Shown piece after piece: positions 12,701-27,600 of a stretch of DNA of 64,000 bases. Within the stretch, counting starts at the first letter, position 1, and each line of letters begins with the position of its first letter. Origin of the DNA: Hofstenia miamia (lineage: Eukaryota; Xenacoelomorpha; Acoela). The translations under genes and the position numbers were made by a program. The stretch is from contig SCFE01000011.1 in NCBI GenBank assembly GCA_004352715.1, positions 1,102,528 to 1,166,527 on the forward strand. Direction: 5' to 3'. Under the pieces are notes generated by a model. It ran no database searches. It worked only from the letters and a program-made list of their open reading frames with translations, and was not told the origin of the DNA.

Positions 12701-15700
12701 TCACTACGACTAATCGTTGACTTAAATAAATTTATTCAATTTTACGATGAATATATAATATGTTAAGATCAGACTTGTCAACAAGATCGGCTCGGCTCGG
12801 CTCGGCTCGGCTCTTCTCAGCTCGTTTAAATTTTGTGTAAGTTCGGCTCGGNTTAATAAACATTTCTTAAATAAGATTATAGGAAAGGCATACTGACTGC
12901 AAAAAATAAGAAGAAAAGTCTACAAATTCAAATTAACAAGCAGAACTATAAACTTGCTTTGCCTAAAATAGGCTCGTTTTGGGATCGTTGTATATCAAAT
13001 ACTGTGCTCAGGCTCGTTAGAAGCTCGGCTCGTTGACAAGTCTGGTTAGGATATATAAGTTCCTAAGAATGACATCTTATCTTAACTATTTTTCTAATAC
13101 AATCATACCTATTTGCGGACATCCTCCATAGTTCGGACCAGTGGCGAAATTTACTTTGTCTAAACAGCAGCCATATGTAGAATATTGACATTCTGTTTCC
13201 CATTCACTACATCCTTGGTGATTAGGACCCAGAGCGAAAGAAACTTTATCCAAGCAACAACCATAGACTGAATATTCACAACCAACATTCCAAGGGGGAC
13301 AGCCATAGTAATTTTCACCTTCTGCAAAAGTCACTTCATCTTGGCAACAGCCAAATCTAGATAGGCGACAATTGGTTATTGTAGGACATCCCCAGTAGTT
13401 TTCGTTCGGCGCAGCATTAATCATGTCTGGACAGCATCCGTAATCTGAATAATGGCATGCTGGTATTTGATAACAGCCCCTCTGATTTGGCCCAGTTGCA
13501 GCCGTAAAGCTGTCGTCGCAACAGCCATAAACAGTGTAATAACAGTCAGGATATTTGTCAACACAGCCTTCATGATTGGCACCTTTGGCAAACGTTTCAC
13601 CATCCGGACAGCACCCATAGATACTATATTCACAAGTTGATCCTAAAAAATCTAAAATTAGTAATATGTCTATAAATGATGACCTACATTTCAAAATATA
13701 TAATCAATTATTTGCCTTAACCAACACAGAAGGTAAATTAATAGCATTTTCTAAACTCTGATTGGCTGTTTAAAATTTTTACTTAGTATTGATGAGATTC
13801 GAGGGTAGGACTTGAAATCAATGAATTATTCAAAACTTTTACTTGTTTCTGGGCAACCATAATAATTTGAGCCCGATGCAGAGGTTACTTGATCTCGACA
13901 GCACCCATAGGTAGAATAGTAGCAATTCGGGTACCTATCAACGCAATTTTGATGATTTGGTCCACCCGCATTTGTAATTCCATCCGGACAGCAGCCATAT
14001 GCGCTTTCCTGACAAGATTCATCTAAATAGTTTCAATCATTTTGTATGCTTCTTAATTGATTAACACTAGAACTCCGAAAATTTAATCCACCCTTTAATT
14101 CCTAATCCGGTCATAAATGACCAGTATTTGTGTAGCATTTATTACAGTGAGATTTATACAGGCATTCAGGTTCATATTTAATAAACCCTGCTACTGCTAT
14201 CTGATCCAATATCCCACATAATTTGATTAAGAGCCCGTTTTGCTGCTCTTGCCATTAATTTTTAACTAAAACGATCAAAACTGTTGAATACATGCTCAAT
14301 AAAAGTATATTATTGCATAAATATAACTACACAAGCGCATCCATGAAATGTTTAGTCTGGGTCACAAATGACCGGTTTTCGGAGTTTAAGGGCTATTAAT
14401 GATTTTTAATATCTAAGACTGTCTTTTTTTCCGAAAATGTTATCAATTCGTACTTTAAAGCAAAATTAGTGAATATAGGTGTAAACTTGTAAAAAAATTT
14501 GCATGTAGGGAAGTAGTTGTTTAACAATTGCATCAAAAACGGTCACAAATGACCGGTTCGGAAATCTAGTGTTAAGTTTTAGATAGAAAAATAAAAACTA
14601 GCATCAAGTTGGATTTGTAAAACATTTACGTTTATAACTAGAAAATATCAACAAACATAAAGATACATAAATTAAGAGAAAAATTTGAAATTCATTTGAA
14701 TTTTTTAAAGGTCGTTCAACCCCATTATGTAGCAGGCTTTATTGCTATATCAAAAGTAAAAAACAAGTTTGAATTAATTAAAAATGCTTCTGCTGTTTAA
14801 AACACAGGACAAATGGAAAATCGTTTACATATGAATGTTTTTCATTTTAATGGAATTTTTTTATACAATGTAACTTTAAAATAGGGTAAGAGCAATATCA
14901 TAAAACTCAACAAGTATTAAACGTTGAATGATAAAATAAAAACCAGATCAAAGAGCATATCTTCAAGTTTTACTTAAGTTATAGTAAATGTGTTTCCACT
15001 GCTGTTTTTCAAATATGTTATGACTGCAGCCATGGTGCCTAGCTCGATTGAAGAAGGAACTTCGTGGATAGCTTTTTTTGAGATACTCCAAGCTAAGAGT
15101 CCAGTGCTGAAAAGTCAGGTGGCTTGCCTGAGAATGGAAAATCGATGATGTGCCTAATAACCAGACTTGTCAACGAGGCGAAATTTTTAAGCTCGGCTCG
15201 GTTCGTTTTACTTTTGAGTACTCGATTCGATCTCCGGCCGCAAGAAGCAGTCGCCTTTGGCAAGAGTCGTGGGTTCTTCTTGGAAATTCGTAAGATTTTG
15301 AGGTCGTTCTCCAAGCTCCAAGATACGCTTCGTAAAATCTTTTTAAGCCTGTTTCACCTGCAAATTCCTCAATTTTTGTTGTTCCAAATGTCTTTTATCC
15401 TCCATTTCTTGATCAATTATTTAATGTTTTAACGTTAAAATTGGCACACATTCAGTTGTGTGAAAAGAGGTAAAATAGAATTATATTTAACATAGTTTTG
15501 AGAGAAAAATATCTACTATAAAAATGTACAGTTTCAAGGATACTTGTTTCTTATACTTTTCTTAAACAGTATACATATGATTTATTTGTGTTGAACAAAT
15601 CTATGCATATACATGTACTGAAAAAATATATTTTAGGAATCAATATATTTTCTCCTCAAGTTTTTACCAATTTTCAGAGCCAAGTTTCATATATTTGACG

Positions 15701-17719
15701 AATTTATTGTAAGAAAATATGTTTTTTCATAGATAATGGATTTTAATATTTTATGTTGTATCTGAAAATCTTGATTCCTTATTTTTTTCATTTAGCACAA
15801 ATTTCGAAAATGATGCACATATCATAATTATAATCAACCCAGTTGTGTACTCGAGGGTTGCTCAGGGGGCTCAGCCCATTTTGTTAAACTTGAGTGGGGC
15901 CCAGCCCCCCCCTTGTTAAAGTTATATTATGGTTTGTGGTTTTGTATTTTAATTATTGAATAACAAAATTTGGTCAAAATATAATATAAAAATATCACTT
16001 CTTAAATAAAAATCCCCCCTTGTTAATTATTTAGGAGTAGAGGCCTGAATCAATCATAGAAAATCCTCTTCTATGTCTAATCATTACAGTCATATCCTCA
16101 CCTTATCTGGACTTAAGAATAGATTTGTCTATGTAATCTATTTTAATTTCATAACTAACCAATTACAATCGGATTTTCAGGGCATCCATAAAGATCAGGT
16201 CCCATAGCAGAAGATGTCTGATCTCTACAACAGCCAAATTGAGTATAGTAGCAATCAGGATATCTAGTTTTACATCCCTGATGGTTAGGACCTTGCGCGT
16301 GTGAATATCCATCAGGACAGCATCCCCATGCATTTCTTAAGCAAGATCGATATTCTAAATTATAAACGTTGTTAGTCTCACGTATGTAAGCCATTACTTT
16401 TATATTCCAAATCTACTTTTAATTTTTGAATAACTGTGTCACCCATCACCTCAATAAGAGCTATGCAAGCATGCAAACAAAATCAAGCTTTTAAATAGGC
16501 TTCCGTTTAAGACAAGTCAACAAATCACAAATTCAATAGTTCTGTATATTAAATTCTGCTGTAATTTAATGAACAACGAAAGAACATTTTTCAAAGTAAG
16601 TAAAACCTACGATTGTTGCACCCTGCATAGTTTGGACCTATTGCATTGGTTCTTCCATCAGGGCAACATCCGTAGGTGCTCATTGCACATTGAGGTGCTC
16701 CTTCGTCACTCACTAAGTGATTCACTAAATTATATGATTGACGCTATGTTAAATTAGATTCAATTATTGAAGAATTGTATATAAGAGAATTGATGATATG
16801 CGCACTAATTGACACCTTTATTGCATGAGAATGTATTGCAAAGTCTTGAAGACTCCGGTTCAGCATTTTCATTACATGATTTCCCAGGGCATGTAACTTC
16901 TCTTGTTTGTTTTCCGCCTCCACAACTCTTTGAGCACTAAAGTACTTCTTGTTTTATATGTATCATGAATAGTTCTATGCTTTCAATAACAATACTTTTA
17001 ATTCTGAAATTGAAATAAATAATAATTCATTAAGCACATTGTTCTGTTTAATGATCACATTCAATACGTAGACAAGTCAATTATGTTCTTCACATGTGAC
17101 ACCTAATTTGCATTGAAAAGCAAGCATTGATGGTGACGTATTTCGTTCAAACCAAATATCACATCAATGTTTTTTTGAAAAAGTCACTGCATCTGATTGG
17201 ATGCATTCATAAATATATACAATCCAGAGTTAAATAATGGAAGTATTACATTAGACCAATCTGAAGTCAACCATTTTGATTGACAATCAATGCCTTGAAT
17301 GCCCAAACAAGTTTGCTTAGAGGAAGGCTGTTCATTAAAATTACATTCACGAATATCGAGATGTGTTTTTTCTTCATTAGTGCAATACACTGACCGAAAT
17401 TGAACGCCATATCCACATATTTCTGAGCACTAAACAAGAAGTTGAATGGATTTGAATCACGATAAATATCTTCAATATGTATTTTTCGATATTAAGAAAA
17501 TAGGCGTTAATCAATAATAAGTTATTATAAACAGAAGAATCATTTTAAAAAACTTGTCTTTATTGTTTATTTATTAAATATTTTAATCTTATATCATGTA
17601 AAAACTATATGATTAAGTCCCTTAAGCATTTGCACTTATCTGAAAGTTTCGAATCGAAATAGCTTTGTTGTATACAGGACCTAAATTACATTTTATTTAT
17701 TATGAAATTGCCCGATGAA

Positions 17720-17785
<66 letters not shown>

Positions 17786-18633
17786 ATCTGGGTGTTCAAA
17801 TGCAGCAAATATGATTCAGAGGGGAGTATAGCAGGTGCATGCCCCCCTAATCTATAAATTCCAAAAAAATTGCATAATAGTTGCATAATAACAAGGTGTT
17901 TTGTTTTCACAAAAAGTTTGTACGTTTGTAATTGGTAGATAGCTAGATAACACTTTGTTCAATATGAATAGTACATGTTTTTTTTAAAAAATTTAAGGAC
18001 GTGCAGACTTCTCATTGATTTGAGATTTGGCTAAAAGTTTTTAGTCTTTCAAATTATCAATTATGTAAATAATCATTCATATATTTACAGTCTACACTCC
18101 TTTTTCAATAGCACCTGGTTTGTCGTTCTTATCTTTAGTTGCCCTCGATCATACACTTAATCAAGTAAGATGTCATCAACTTCAAATCTGGTCTTTTAAT
18201 AATTATTTCAAATTGAAAAATGCTAAAAAGCCTACCGATGACCAGTCACCCGTAGTCCACTTTCCACAAAATCGTTTATTGTAGCAGGGCTTTCTATCAA
18301 TTGGTTTTTTTCCTTGGCAGTATTTTGTAGAAACCTAAACAAATATTTACTGATATAGCTTGAAAATATTTTGTTCAAATTAAGATTCAATTAGCACATT
18401 GATCTTAGAAAACCTTTGCAATATATACATTTAATCTGTTTCCAAGAATGTTAGGAATATTGAAAAAAGTTCTAGTTATGTAAAACTTGAATTTAATAAA
18501 CATAATGTAGCAAATTTAATAGAATATCATAATCCATGTAATATAAAATATCAACATATTTAAGATTTAGGAAAAAGCGAAAATTCCTATACGTGTAATT
18601 TACTGCGCTATATATATGTAAATACATATGCAA

Positions 18634-18672
<39 letters not shown>

Positions 18673-21600
18673 AACTGTACTTAAATTTGAATGATTTTAG
18701 CTCTAAGATTAAGTTCAAAGTACTTCATTAAAATTACAACCATAGCAGGACAACTGATTTTATGTATTAAATATATTTTTCAAACAACAATTTCTTGTTT
18801 GTTGCTTGATAAAGAGTTTTTGCAATTTTTCCAAAAATCTGAATTGTATTATAAGACCAGACAACACCCATATCACTATTTTTATTATTTTATCAAATTT
18901 CTAAATTAGGGTGCATAGATTTTTATTAAGTGCAGAATTTTTTTCAGAAATTATGTGAGCCAGGTGTAGCAGGCGTTCGCACACATGCAATTGGGTAGTT
19001 GTCTAAGTTTACCATTATACAAAGCTGTTAGTGGGCTATATCAGGCAATGGATTGAGTCAGCCTTACAAGGGCCGTTCTGGGTGATTCCTTATACAGTGG
19101 ACTTTGGCGTTACAAGTTATGTTGATTTGCTGGAATTAGTTACAACAGTTTATCATATAAATTATAAGTTATCAATATTAAGCATTTGCAATGAAATTCT
19201 TAGTCCTCAAAAACCTAGGTTATTCAAAAAACAGTTGATAGCTGAGGCAGTACCATAAGAAAAAATGAAACTCAAACATTGCATAAAATACAATTGTTAC
19301 ATTTGTAATGAATAGAAAAGCACACATTTTAGATATGGTTTTCATAAAATAAAGCGTGGACGTAAAGTAACGCAAAATTCTGTGCATTGATATGTATACA
19401 TAAATCGACAATTTATACGATTAATACTTATCACTAAGAAATCTATTTTTAGAATATTCACATAACATACGACGAAGCAATACTGCTGACTCAGTTAATT
19501 CACTGATTCATGGCTGCGCGGTTTAATTTAAGAGAACGAATTGACATTGTCAAACATTATTATGCATCAAATAAGAATGCATCTGAAGCTGCCAGACTGG
19601 TTGGTCAACATTCACCTAAATCTTCTACTGCAATACGACTTGTTAAAAAGTTTGAGGAAACTGGTTCGGTGAAGGACGCAGATCGATCTGGTCCTCCAAA
19701 TTTGTTCAAAAAAAAGGATTTTCAAGAAGCAGTGCTTAATGAAATTAATCAAAACACGCCTACCTCTAGTCGCCGTATTGCGGCACAATTACGTGGTAAT
19801 AATTTGTACAATGTGTCCCTCACTACAGTGCTGAAAGCTCTCTCAAAGCTTGGCTATAAGCCTTACATTCCTCGTCTTTGTCATGCTTTAAACGAAGATT
19901 ACCCAGATCGGCGAGTAGAGGCTTGTACAATGTTCGAGGAAATGTTTGTTAATGATCCTACAACAGTCGATAGATTCATTTGGTCTGACGAGGCAACGTT
20001 TAAACTCAACGGCCATATTAATAGGCACAATTTTGTGTATTGGAATTTAAACAATCAACACCATGTAATCGAAAAGGATCTTAATTTAACAGGACTAACC
20101 GTATGGTGCGCAATATCATCAAGAGGCATAATTGGTCCATATTTTTTTGACGGGACTGTTACCGGTGTGTCTTATTTGCAGATGTTACGGGAATATCTGC
20201 TGCATAGGTTAATGGATTATCCGGATGATATTATGTTTCAACACGATGGATTGGGCGCAGGGGCCCACTTGAATGGCCGGCGCGCTCCCCGGATCTAACA
20301 ACCCCAGACTTTTTCCTTTGGGGTCTACTCAAAGATAAAGTGTTTTCTCACCAACCTCGAACAATTCATCAGCTGAGGAATGCCATAACTGACGAAATTA
20401 ACTCAATTGAAGTTGAACTTTGTGAAAAAGTTGCCGCTCAGTACACAACAGAATAAGGCTTTGCGGTGAACAAGATGGCGGACAATTTGAACAGCTCTCT
20501 TAATGATATGTTGTTAATTGTTATTATTTATTGATTTATGTTTATGGAAAATATAAATAATCGTGTCTATGCACAGAATTTTGCGTTACTTTAAATTAGT
20601 CAGTTTGTGATTATTGACTAACCAGAATTTTGCGTTACTTTACAACCAGCCTTTATATCATATGTAATTAAAAAAATATGATCTACGTCATACCTCTTCT
20701 ACAGTTGAATTTTCGAGAATTTTTTTAACGCATACAACATTTCTAAATTGCAGACCAATTCCACATTCTTTTGAGCACTCAGTCCATGCGTCAGCACTCC
20801 ATCTAAACAATTTATCAGACACTACAAAGCTATTGTACCAACCCAAATTCATAGTTCAATCCACAGTTTGATGCAAAGCAAGGACGACGTGTGTCCGGCT
20901 TCTGGTATTTTTGACAAAACTCTTCTGTAACTATCTCCTTTGTGTCCATTCTCTGACATGTGACGTCAAAGTATTCCTCTCCTTCAAGAAGATAATGTAT
21001 TCTATATTTGTAATTAAAATATTACCTCTACCGCATGTTGCACTACATTTTGTAGTGGGAATGCTAACCCATTGATGTTGAACAGGTTGGTCGGCAAGAA
21101 GTAAATTACTTTCACAAAATGATACTTCAATTCCTGTGTTCTGCTCAAAAAATTCAATCTAAAAGGCAATAGCAAAAGAAAAATATTTGTGAGAAAGGTA
21201 CTAAGAATCTCCGGAAAACAGGCTAACTGCTCAATCAGCTTTGCTGAATCGAAAAATGGTAGTGTATGATCCATACACACTAAAAGAGAACGGCACAGAG
21301 GAGGAGAACCAAATGGCATTTGAATTGCATAGAGGAAGAGTTCCACATTAGAATGGTTATAGAAGAAGGATGTCGTAAGAATGGAATAAATATTAAAAAG
21401 ACTAGAAATTTATTAGTAGTGATTTACCGGACAGACCATGAAGTTGCAATTAGATGAGGAAAAGGGAAAAGTGAGTTGATCTGCTTGAGTAAAATGCAGA
21501 TGAAGTGAGGGAAGTAGTAATAGAAGCAGCAGCAGCAGTAGGTCTGAAAATGGAAGAAGATTCAAAGAAAAGGTAAGAAAAGTATTAGACCGGATTTAGA

Positions 21601-24600
21601 GAGTGAGTAGTTGATAAAAAGGTTAACCAAGTAGATGAAGGATTACAACTGCAAAATTGAGTGAAACCCCAATGAAAACAAAGATTAAGATTGTACCAGT
21701 GAAATGAGACACATGTACATTGGCTGAAGAAGTTCACAAGTGTTAATTAAAAACAAGTAGCAGCTTTTGAGGAGTGCAATGAGTGGATTTACAGAGTAGA
21801 GAAAATTCCTTATACAGGATGACCCAAGGAAATGGAGAGAGGCAATCAATTTCATGGACGCCATCTTGTAAATCCAGTGATTTTGAGAAGGCTGACAAGT
21901 TACTTAGAGCAAGTATGTGGGACAGATATTTAATGGTGGAAGTTAGGGTGCATCAATGTTTGCTTGAAAATTGAAAGATGGACCCTTACAAGGTTTGGCA
22001 GAGAGAATAGAAAGATTTGGTAGTCTAAGAAAGTCGATTGCTCCTTGTAGTAGTTTGAATCCTGGAGATGCAATGAAGAAGTATAGGAGATATTTGGGGA
22101 TTTAGGATTACCAAACTTTGCAGTGACGCTAGTACAGAAGTCAGACTCCATGGAAACTGATGAGAACTTCACAGTTGTGCGAAGGAAATGGATTATATTA
22201 ATATTATTATTGGAGCTATACTTAGTTTGAAAAAATAACAAAGTCTCTCAACCAAGTTGATAGATCAAGCAACTACTTTGCAATTTATAAACTACACATA
22301 ATTCAATTACAATTCTTTGAGCAACTATTACAATACACGTTTATAAATATATGCCCATCCAGTGAAAAATTATTACAGCATTACTTTTCAATTGATAGCT
22401 TTATGTTAGTTTTGTTTTTATTGGAAATTAGAACATTATCGTTCATAAATTCTCTACTAAGTATACTCTATTAAGGAGAAGGTATAGATAAAAGAAGTTT
22501 TTTGCTCAATAAGTTGTCCGAAACCAAATATTCTTCGCCTTTTCAATTAAAAACTTAGTTTTCAAATTTGGAAAACCACATTTGTCATAAGAATTTATAA
22601 TTTTAGAAATAATTTAGTTGTTTATATTTATAACTAAGATAACCTTTCAAATAAACACACAGATATTCAAGAAAGTTTAATAGCAAAACAGTGTTTGACC
22701 AAGTAATATATGTAAAAAATATCACAGTATTTCAATTTGCTAGAAAAATGAGATTATCAGTTCGAGTTCTTAATAAAAATATTTAATGGCTTTACAATTA
22801 ATAGATATTTTAGAAAGGCTACATGAAAAGTAAAAAATTAAATATATATTTCTGCTATTATAAATATGTATACCGTATATTTCATATACGCCAATTATTA
22901 GAATTCAAAATTAATAAAAATGACTGTTTAATATGAATGGCATAGAGATGCTACATTTTTTATTTTTTTTACATCAAATGCTTTACTGCGACGAGGTGTT
23001 TTAGTGGCCTCATTTTTGTCTATGCAGTAGGCTTTGGATTAACAAAATCACTTGAGTTTATGAAAACAGCTTTTTTGCATGTCAATCACATAGATATTAT
23101 TTATTAGATATTCTAATATGCAGAATTATTAACATAGATGGACGCGGGCTTACATTTTTATAACGTCATTACACCGCATAGGTAGTGAGTTGACCCGCTT
23201 ACCGCCCCGCACCCGCATGTCTGTTAGAAAAATTCACGCGCACAAGCAACACTCCCGCTATTTTCAAGTAATTAAGTCAAAAATGTCAATCACCGAAATG
23301 ACTTTCTTTAAATTTTGTTTGATTGAGTGAATATCAAATATATTATATTATGTAGATTTCGTAGTATAATTAATATTTTATTAGTTTAATATTATAATGA
23401 AACAAAATAAAAATGTCCATCTACACCGCGCCTCGATCCGCCTGGCATTTGAAATTCAGTACCCACACGGGTTGCGGTTTTACCCGCGTCCATCTTTGTA
23501 TATTAATGATTTACTAAAATTGTAATAGCAAATTCAATAGCAAATCATTCGTTCCATAGTTGTACTCTATTCTGTATTGATTTTTGAATAAAGTGGATTT
23601 AATTCCTCACTAATTTAAAGTATGTACCTTAACGTGAAGTGATTCCCGAAGAGGTCCACGACAATAGATTAATTCGTTCGTCGCGTTTCTTTGGTAAATA
23701 CATCCACTAGCGTCTCCATTAAGATACTGTAGTCCATCTGTACGAGATTCTTCAGATAGCAGTGGTTGATTGTTCATTCCATAAACTGTTAAGTAATTGA
23801 AGTCTGTTTTCTTGATGATGGCTACTGATGTAGCATGTCTCGGAACATGGATTGTTCGAGTGCGTCCTAAGTAGGGGCTGACTAGCATTTAACCCTGCAT
23901 ATCACTGTCATATGGAAACAAAACGATGGAATTACATTTTCTTTTAAATAAAAATGATTTTCGGTGGTAATTTTTAATTATTACCAATAAACTTAATTAT
24001 AGATCAGTTTTATTTCGATTTTAAATTGAAATGCTGTTTTGTTTCTGCGTATATATGGTGACATACGTGTTTATTGTGAGAGCGAGCAGCAAAATGAATG
24101 ACAACATGTCTCTTCATGTGCTCAAATTTTTTAGGTAGCCCTCTTACAAATAATTTTGCACTCACTTGATATAAATCACTGAATATGTTTAAGGGAAGTG
24201 ATCCAAATTCAATACGTTAAACAACACCGTTAACAAATGGTGTTTTACGTTAACATGACCGTAAACCAAATCGTTAACTTACACTCCAAATAAATTCGCT
24301 AAAAATGAAGTTTACGTTAAAGGCGTGTATTTTCCGCAAATGTTAATTCAAATAACTTTGACACATTTAAGTTCTGCACATTTCTTCAAATATATCTATG
24401 CAAATAGATTTATTAAGCGTATGCAGGCATTTGAAGCTAGAATTGTTGTTTACGGTTGCATTTTCACTTGTTAACGTATTGAATTTGGATCACTTCCCTA
24501 AGATATCATTAGAAAAACATTACCATCCTTGTCGTCTACACCATTACAGTCATCATTTTCTAAAACACATAATTTGGATTTGAAAGCATCATATATTTTA

Positions 24601-27600
24601 CCAAACAAGATGATGTCTTCGACTTTCTTTTTGAAGCATTTACAACTGCTACCGTCACCATTGCAAACGCCACAGTCGTCATATTTCAGAGTAGAGTGAA
24701 GAAAATCGTCACAGCCTATGGGCTAAAAATAGAAATATAGAATTCCAAGAAATTTGGCTGCTTCTTATGTTATATATTCATACTAAAATATTTGCAAGGC
24801 CTCTTAAGTAATTGATGACCTAATATCTATGCAATGTATTTTATAATGTAAAGTATAATCCATTATTATGTAGTTTTTATCAGTGAAGGATCTAGTTCGC
24901 AGTTAATCAGTGCTGGTACTTACAACGCAATTGCCATTTAGACAAACGCTACTTTGATCTACAGAGCAGAATGTCCCATCCGGTAGGTTGGAGTCAAAAT
25001 CACGGAAGTACTCATTGGAATGCGAAATACAGCTCAGTTTACAGGAACCAATTTCTAAACAATTGTTTTCAAGTAGAACCTATCGAATATTGCTCCATAG
25101 AAATGTATTAAAGTTAAGGGAAGTGATCCAAATTCAATGCGTTAACAAGTGAAAATGCAACAGTAAACAATCATTCTAGCTGCAAATGTCGGCATACGCT
25201 TAATTAATTTATTTTCATAAAAATAATTGAATAAATGTGCAGAACCTAAATTAGCATTTGCGGAAAAAACACGAAGTTAACTTCATCTTTAGCGAATTTA
25301 TTTTAAGTGTAAGTTAACGATTTGGTTTACGGTCATGTTAACGTAAAACACCATTTGTTAACGGTGTTGTTAACGTATTGAATTTGGATCACTTCCCTAA
25401 GTATTTGAGAATCATACAAAATTTGAATATTTTATTGTGAGTGTATGCTTTTGAAATTGTATTTATAACAACACTTGAAAACAATTAGATCGCTTAAGCA
25501 AATGTGACCCATGGCCCTAACATACTTTATGAATTTTTGAATTCTCATATATTGTAAGTAAATTTTTACATGAAGAATTTTCTCCTCTGCAAGCTTACTA
25601 AAAAAGCCCAACTGCAATTATGAAAAAATCATTTCCAATCTGAATTTTGTGAATTTTATGGAGGATGTGCAAATTAAATAGCAGAATTTAAACACGGGCT
25701 GATATGAGCCTGGACCGGACTGGTCCGAGCAAAATATGGACAAAAGCAAAAACTGAATATTACGCATCAGTTTATACCAGTAAACCCAATTCAGTGAATG
25801 CTTAATAATGTATAAACAGGGTGTTGAAAAACATATTGTACATTTTGAAATTTTGCACTTAGCATAATAGACTTTTCGAAAACTAAAATGGGTCGGATTT
25901 GCCTTAAATTTAATGAACCGGTCCTGAATATGACATAGACTAAATTTGCCAGTGCAGGTTTAGGTCTTACTGTTCGGCACATATCTATCCCTGGTAAATA
26001 GCTTTTGTAAAACATATCTGAGTCCATTACACACTTGATACATATCAAAAATGAACTTTTGCTATAAACTTCGTATAATTTATCTCCCATTAATTTCGAA
26101 TTTCAACCTGTAGAAAGTGGTTTACACAAGTACATAATTTTAACATCCCATGGCATGTAAAATATTAGAACTTATAGAACTCATTTAGCAAATCTGAACT
26201 AAGTAGCATTAACTTAACTATAAATTTCAGCAAATAGAATGTACCAATTATTTTGCAGCTCTAAAATTACCTGAAAATGAAACTAAAATTTTTTTAAATT
26301 CAGAAATTTTTTTTGATGGTAATGATTTCAAAGAGGATTTGCCATTCACATTTTTCAATTTTTTTGATGGTTCTATAAATCCTTTTTGGAAATTGACTGT
26401 AACTCAGTATTATCGGTAGACTGCGGTAAACCATTTTTAAGGAAAATATTTAAAGCACTAACGCCAGCACAATTATTAATAATCTTATAGCATTTGTAAA
26501 CATAAAACATCCCTAGAGTTTTGATGTCAGTTTTCACCAAATACAGTGAAAATATATTTGAAGTTTTTTTTCAATATTACACGCAGAAAGTTTAAATTTT
26601 TAACCTAATCTATCAAATTTTATAAATAAACTTGAATTTGTTAAACAAATTACTTAACTATTTCTGAGTGTATTTATGGCAACAAAGCAATTTTACATTT
26701 TTCTAAAGGTTTCCAGCTCGGTAAATTCAGTAGTGCATGCGGTATCACCATGGTAATAATTTAATTAGAATGATAATAACCAACTGATATGGTTAAACTT
26801 AGAAAATAAATTATAAATTTTTTAATGCAACCTTTATAATATGGTTTCCACAAAAACAGCTTTCCAAGAAATGGCTTTTCATCAAGTTTCTGACAATCTT
26901 TTCCCCAACCAGATTTTGAATGTTCATTACAGGGTTCAGCACCACAAACTTTGTAAATATATTCACAATTTCCGCTAAAATGAATTTAGATTATTTTATG
27001 TCTGTAGGTAAATATGCAATTGCCCCTAAGCAAAGCTTACTGTCTGTAAATTTAATTATTAGCAAAGCTAATGGCATTCTTCTTCTGAAGCCTTCATTGG
27101 TTTTTAAGTTCCAAATAATTTGTGCAAGTCCTATTACCACATCTATTTGAGAAATCTTTTTAAAATAAAAATAGATAACATTATAATTTTATATTTTATA
27201 AAGTGTCTTAAAATTTTCAAAAAAAATAAATACATTTTTGTATTCTTTAAACTTATAACTTTTTCTATTAAATCACAAGCGTATTTTAGATTTCTATTAT
27301 ATTCCTTACTTTTGAAATATCGATAATGACTTTTGTAGTAATTTCCTAGAATATGCATATAAATTCTGTTACGCTTTCATAAGTATCGTTTTGTATACAA
27401 ACATACATTTCCATGCAAATCCATTAATACGGTTGAATAGGAAGATTTTTTCAGAGAAAACTTACTTTCTACATATAGTTGGTTTTGATGTAATACCACC
27501 TCCACATTTTTCACTACACGTTGCCCATTGATGTACGTTTGCACAAAACACTGTTATCTAAATTTCAGTGACAAAAATCTACAAATAAAATAACTATAAT

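Noticed and set aside
23610-23888. Independent small gene starting at the ATG 23888
   Set aside because: It is the papilin spacer exon; the ATG lies just upstream of the acceptor and an in-frame stop precedes it.
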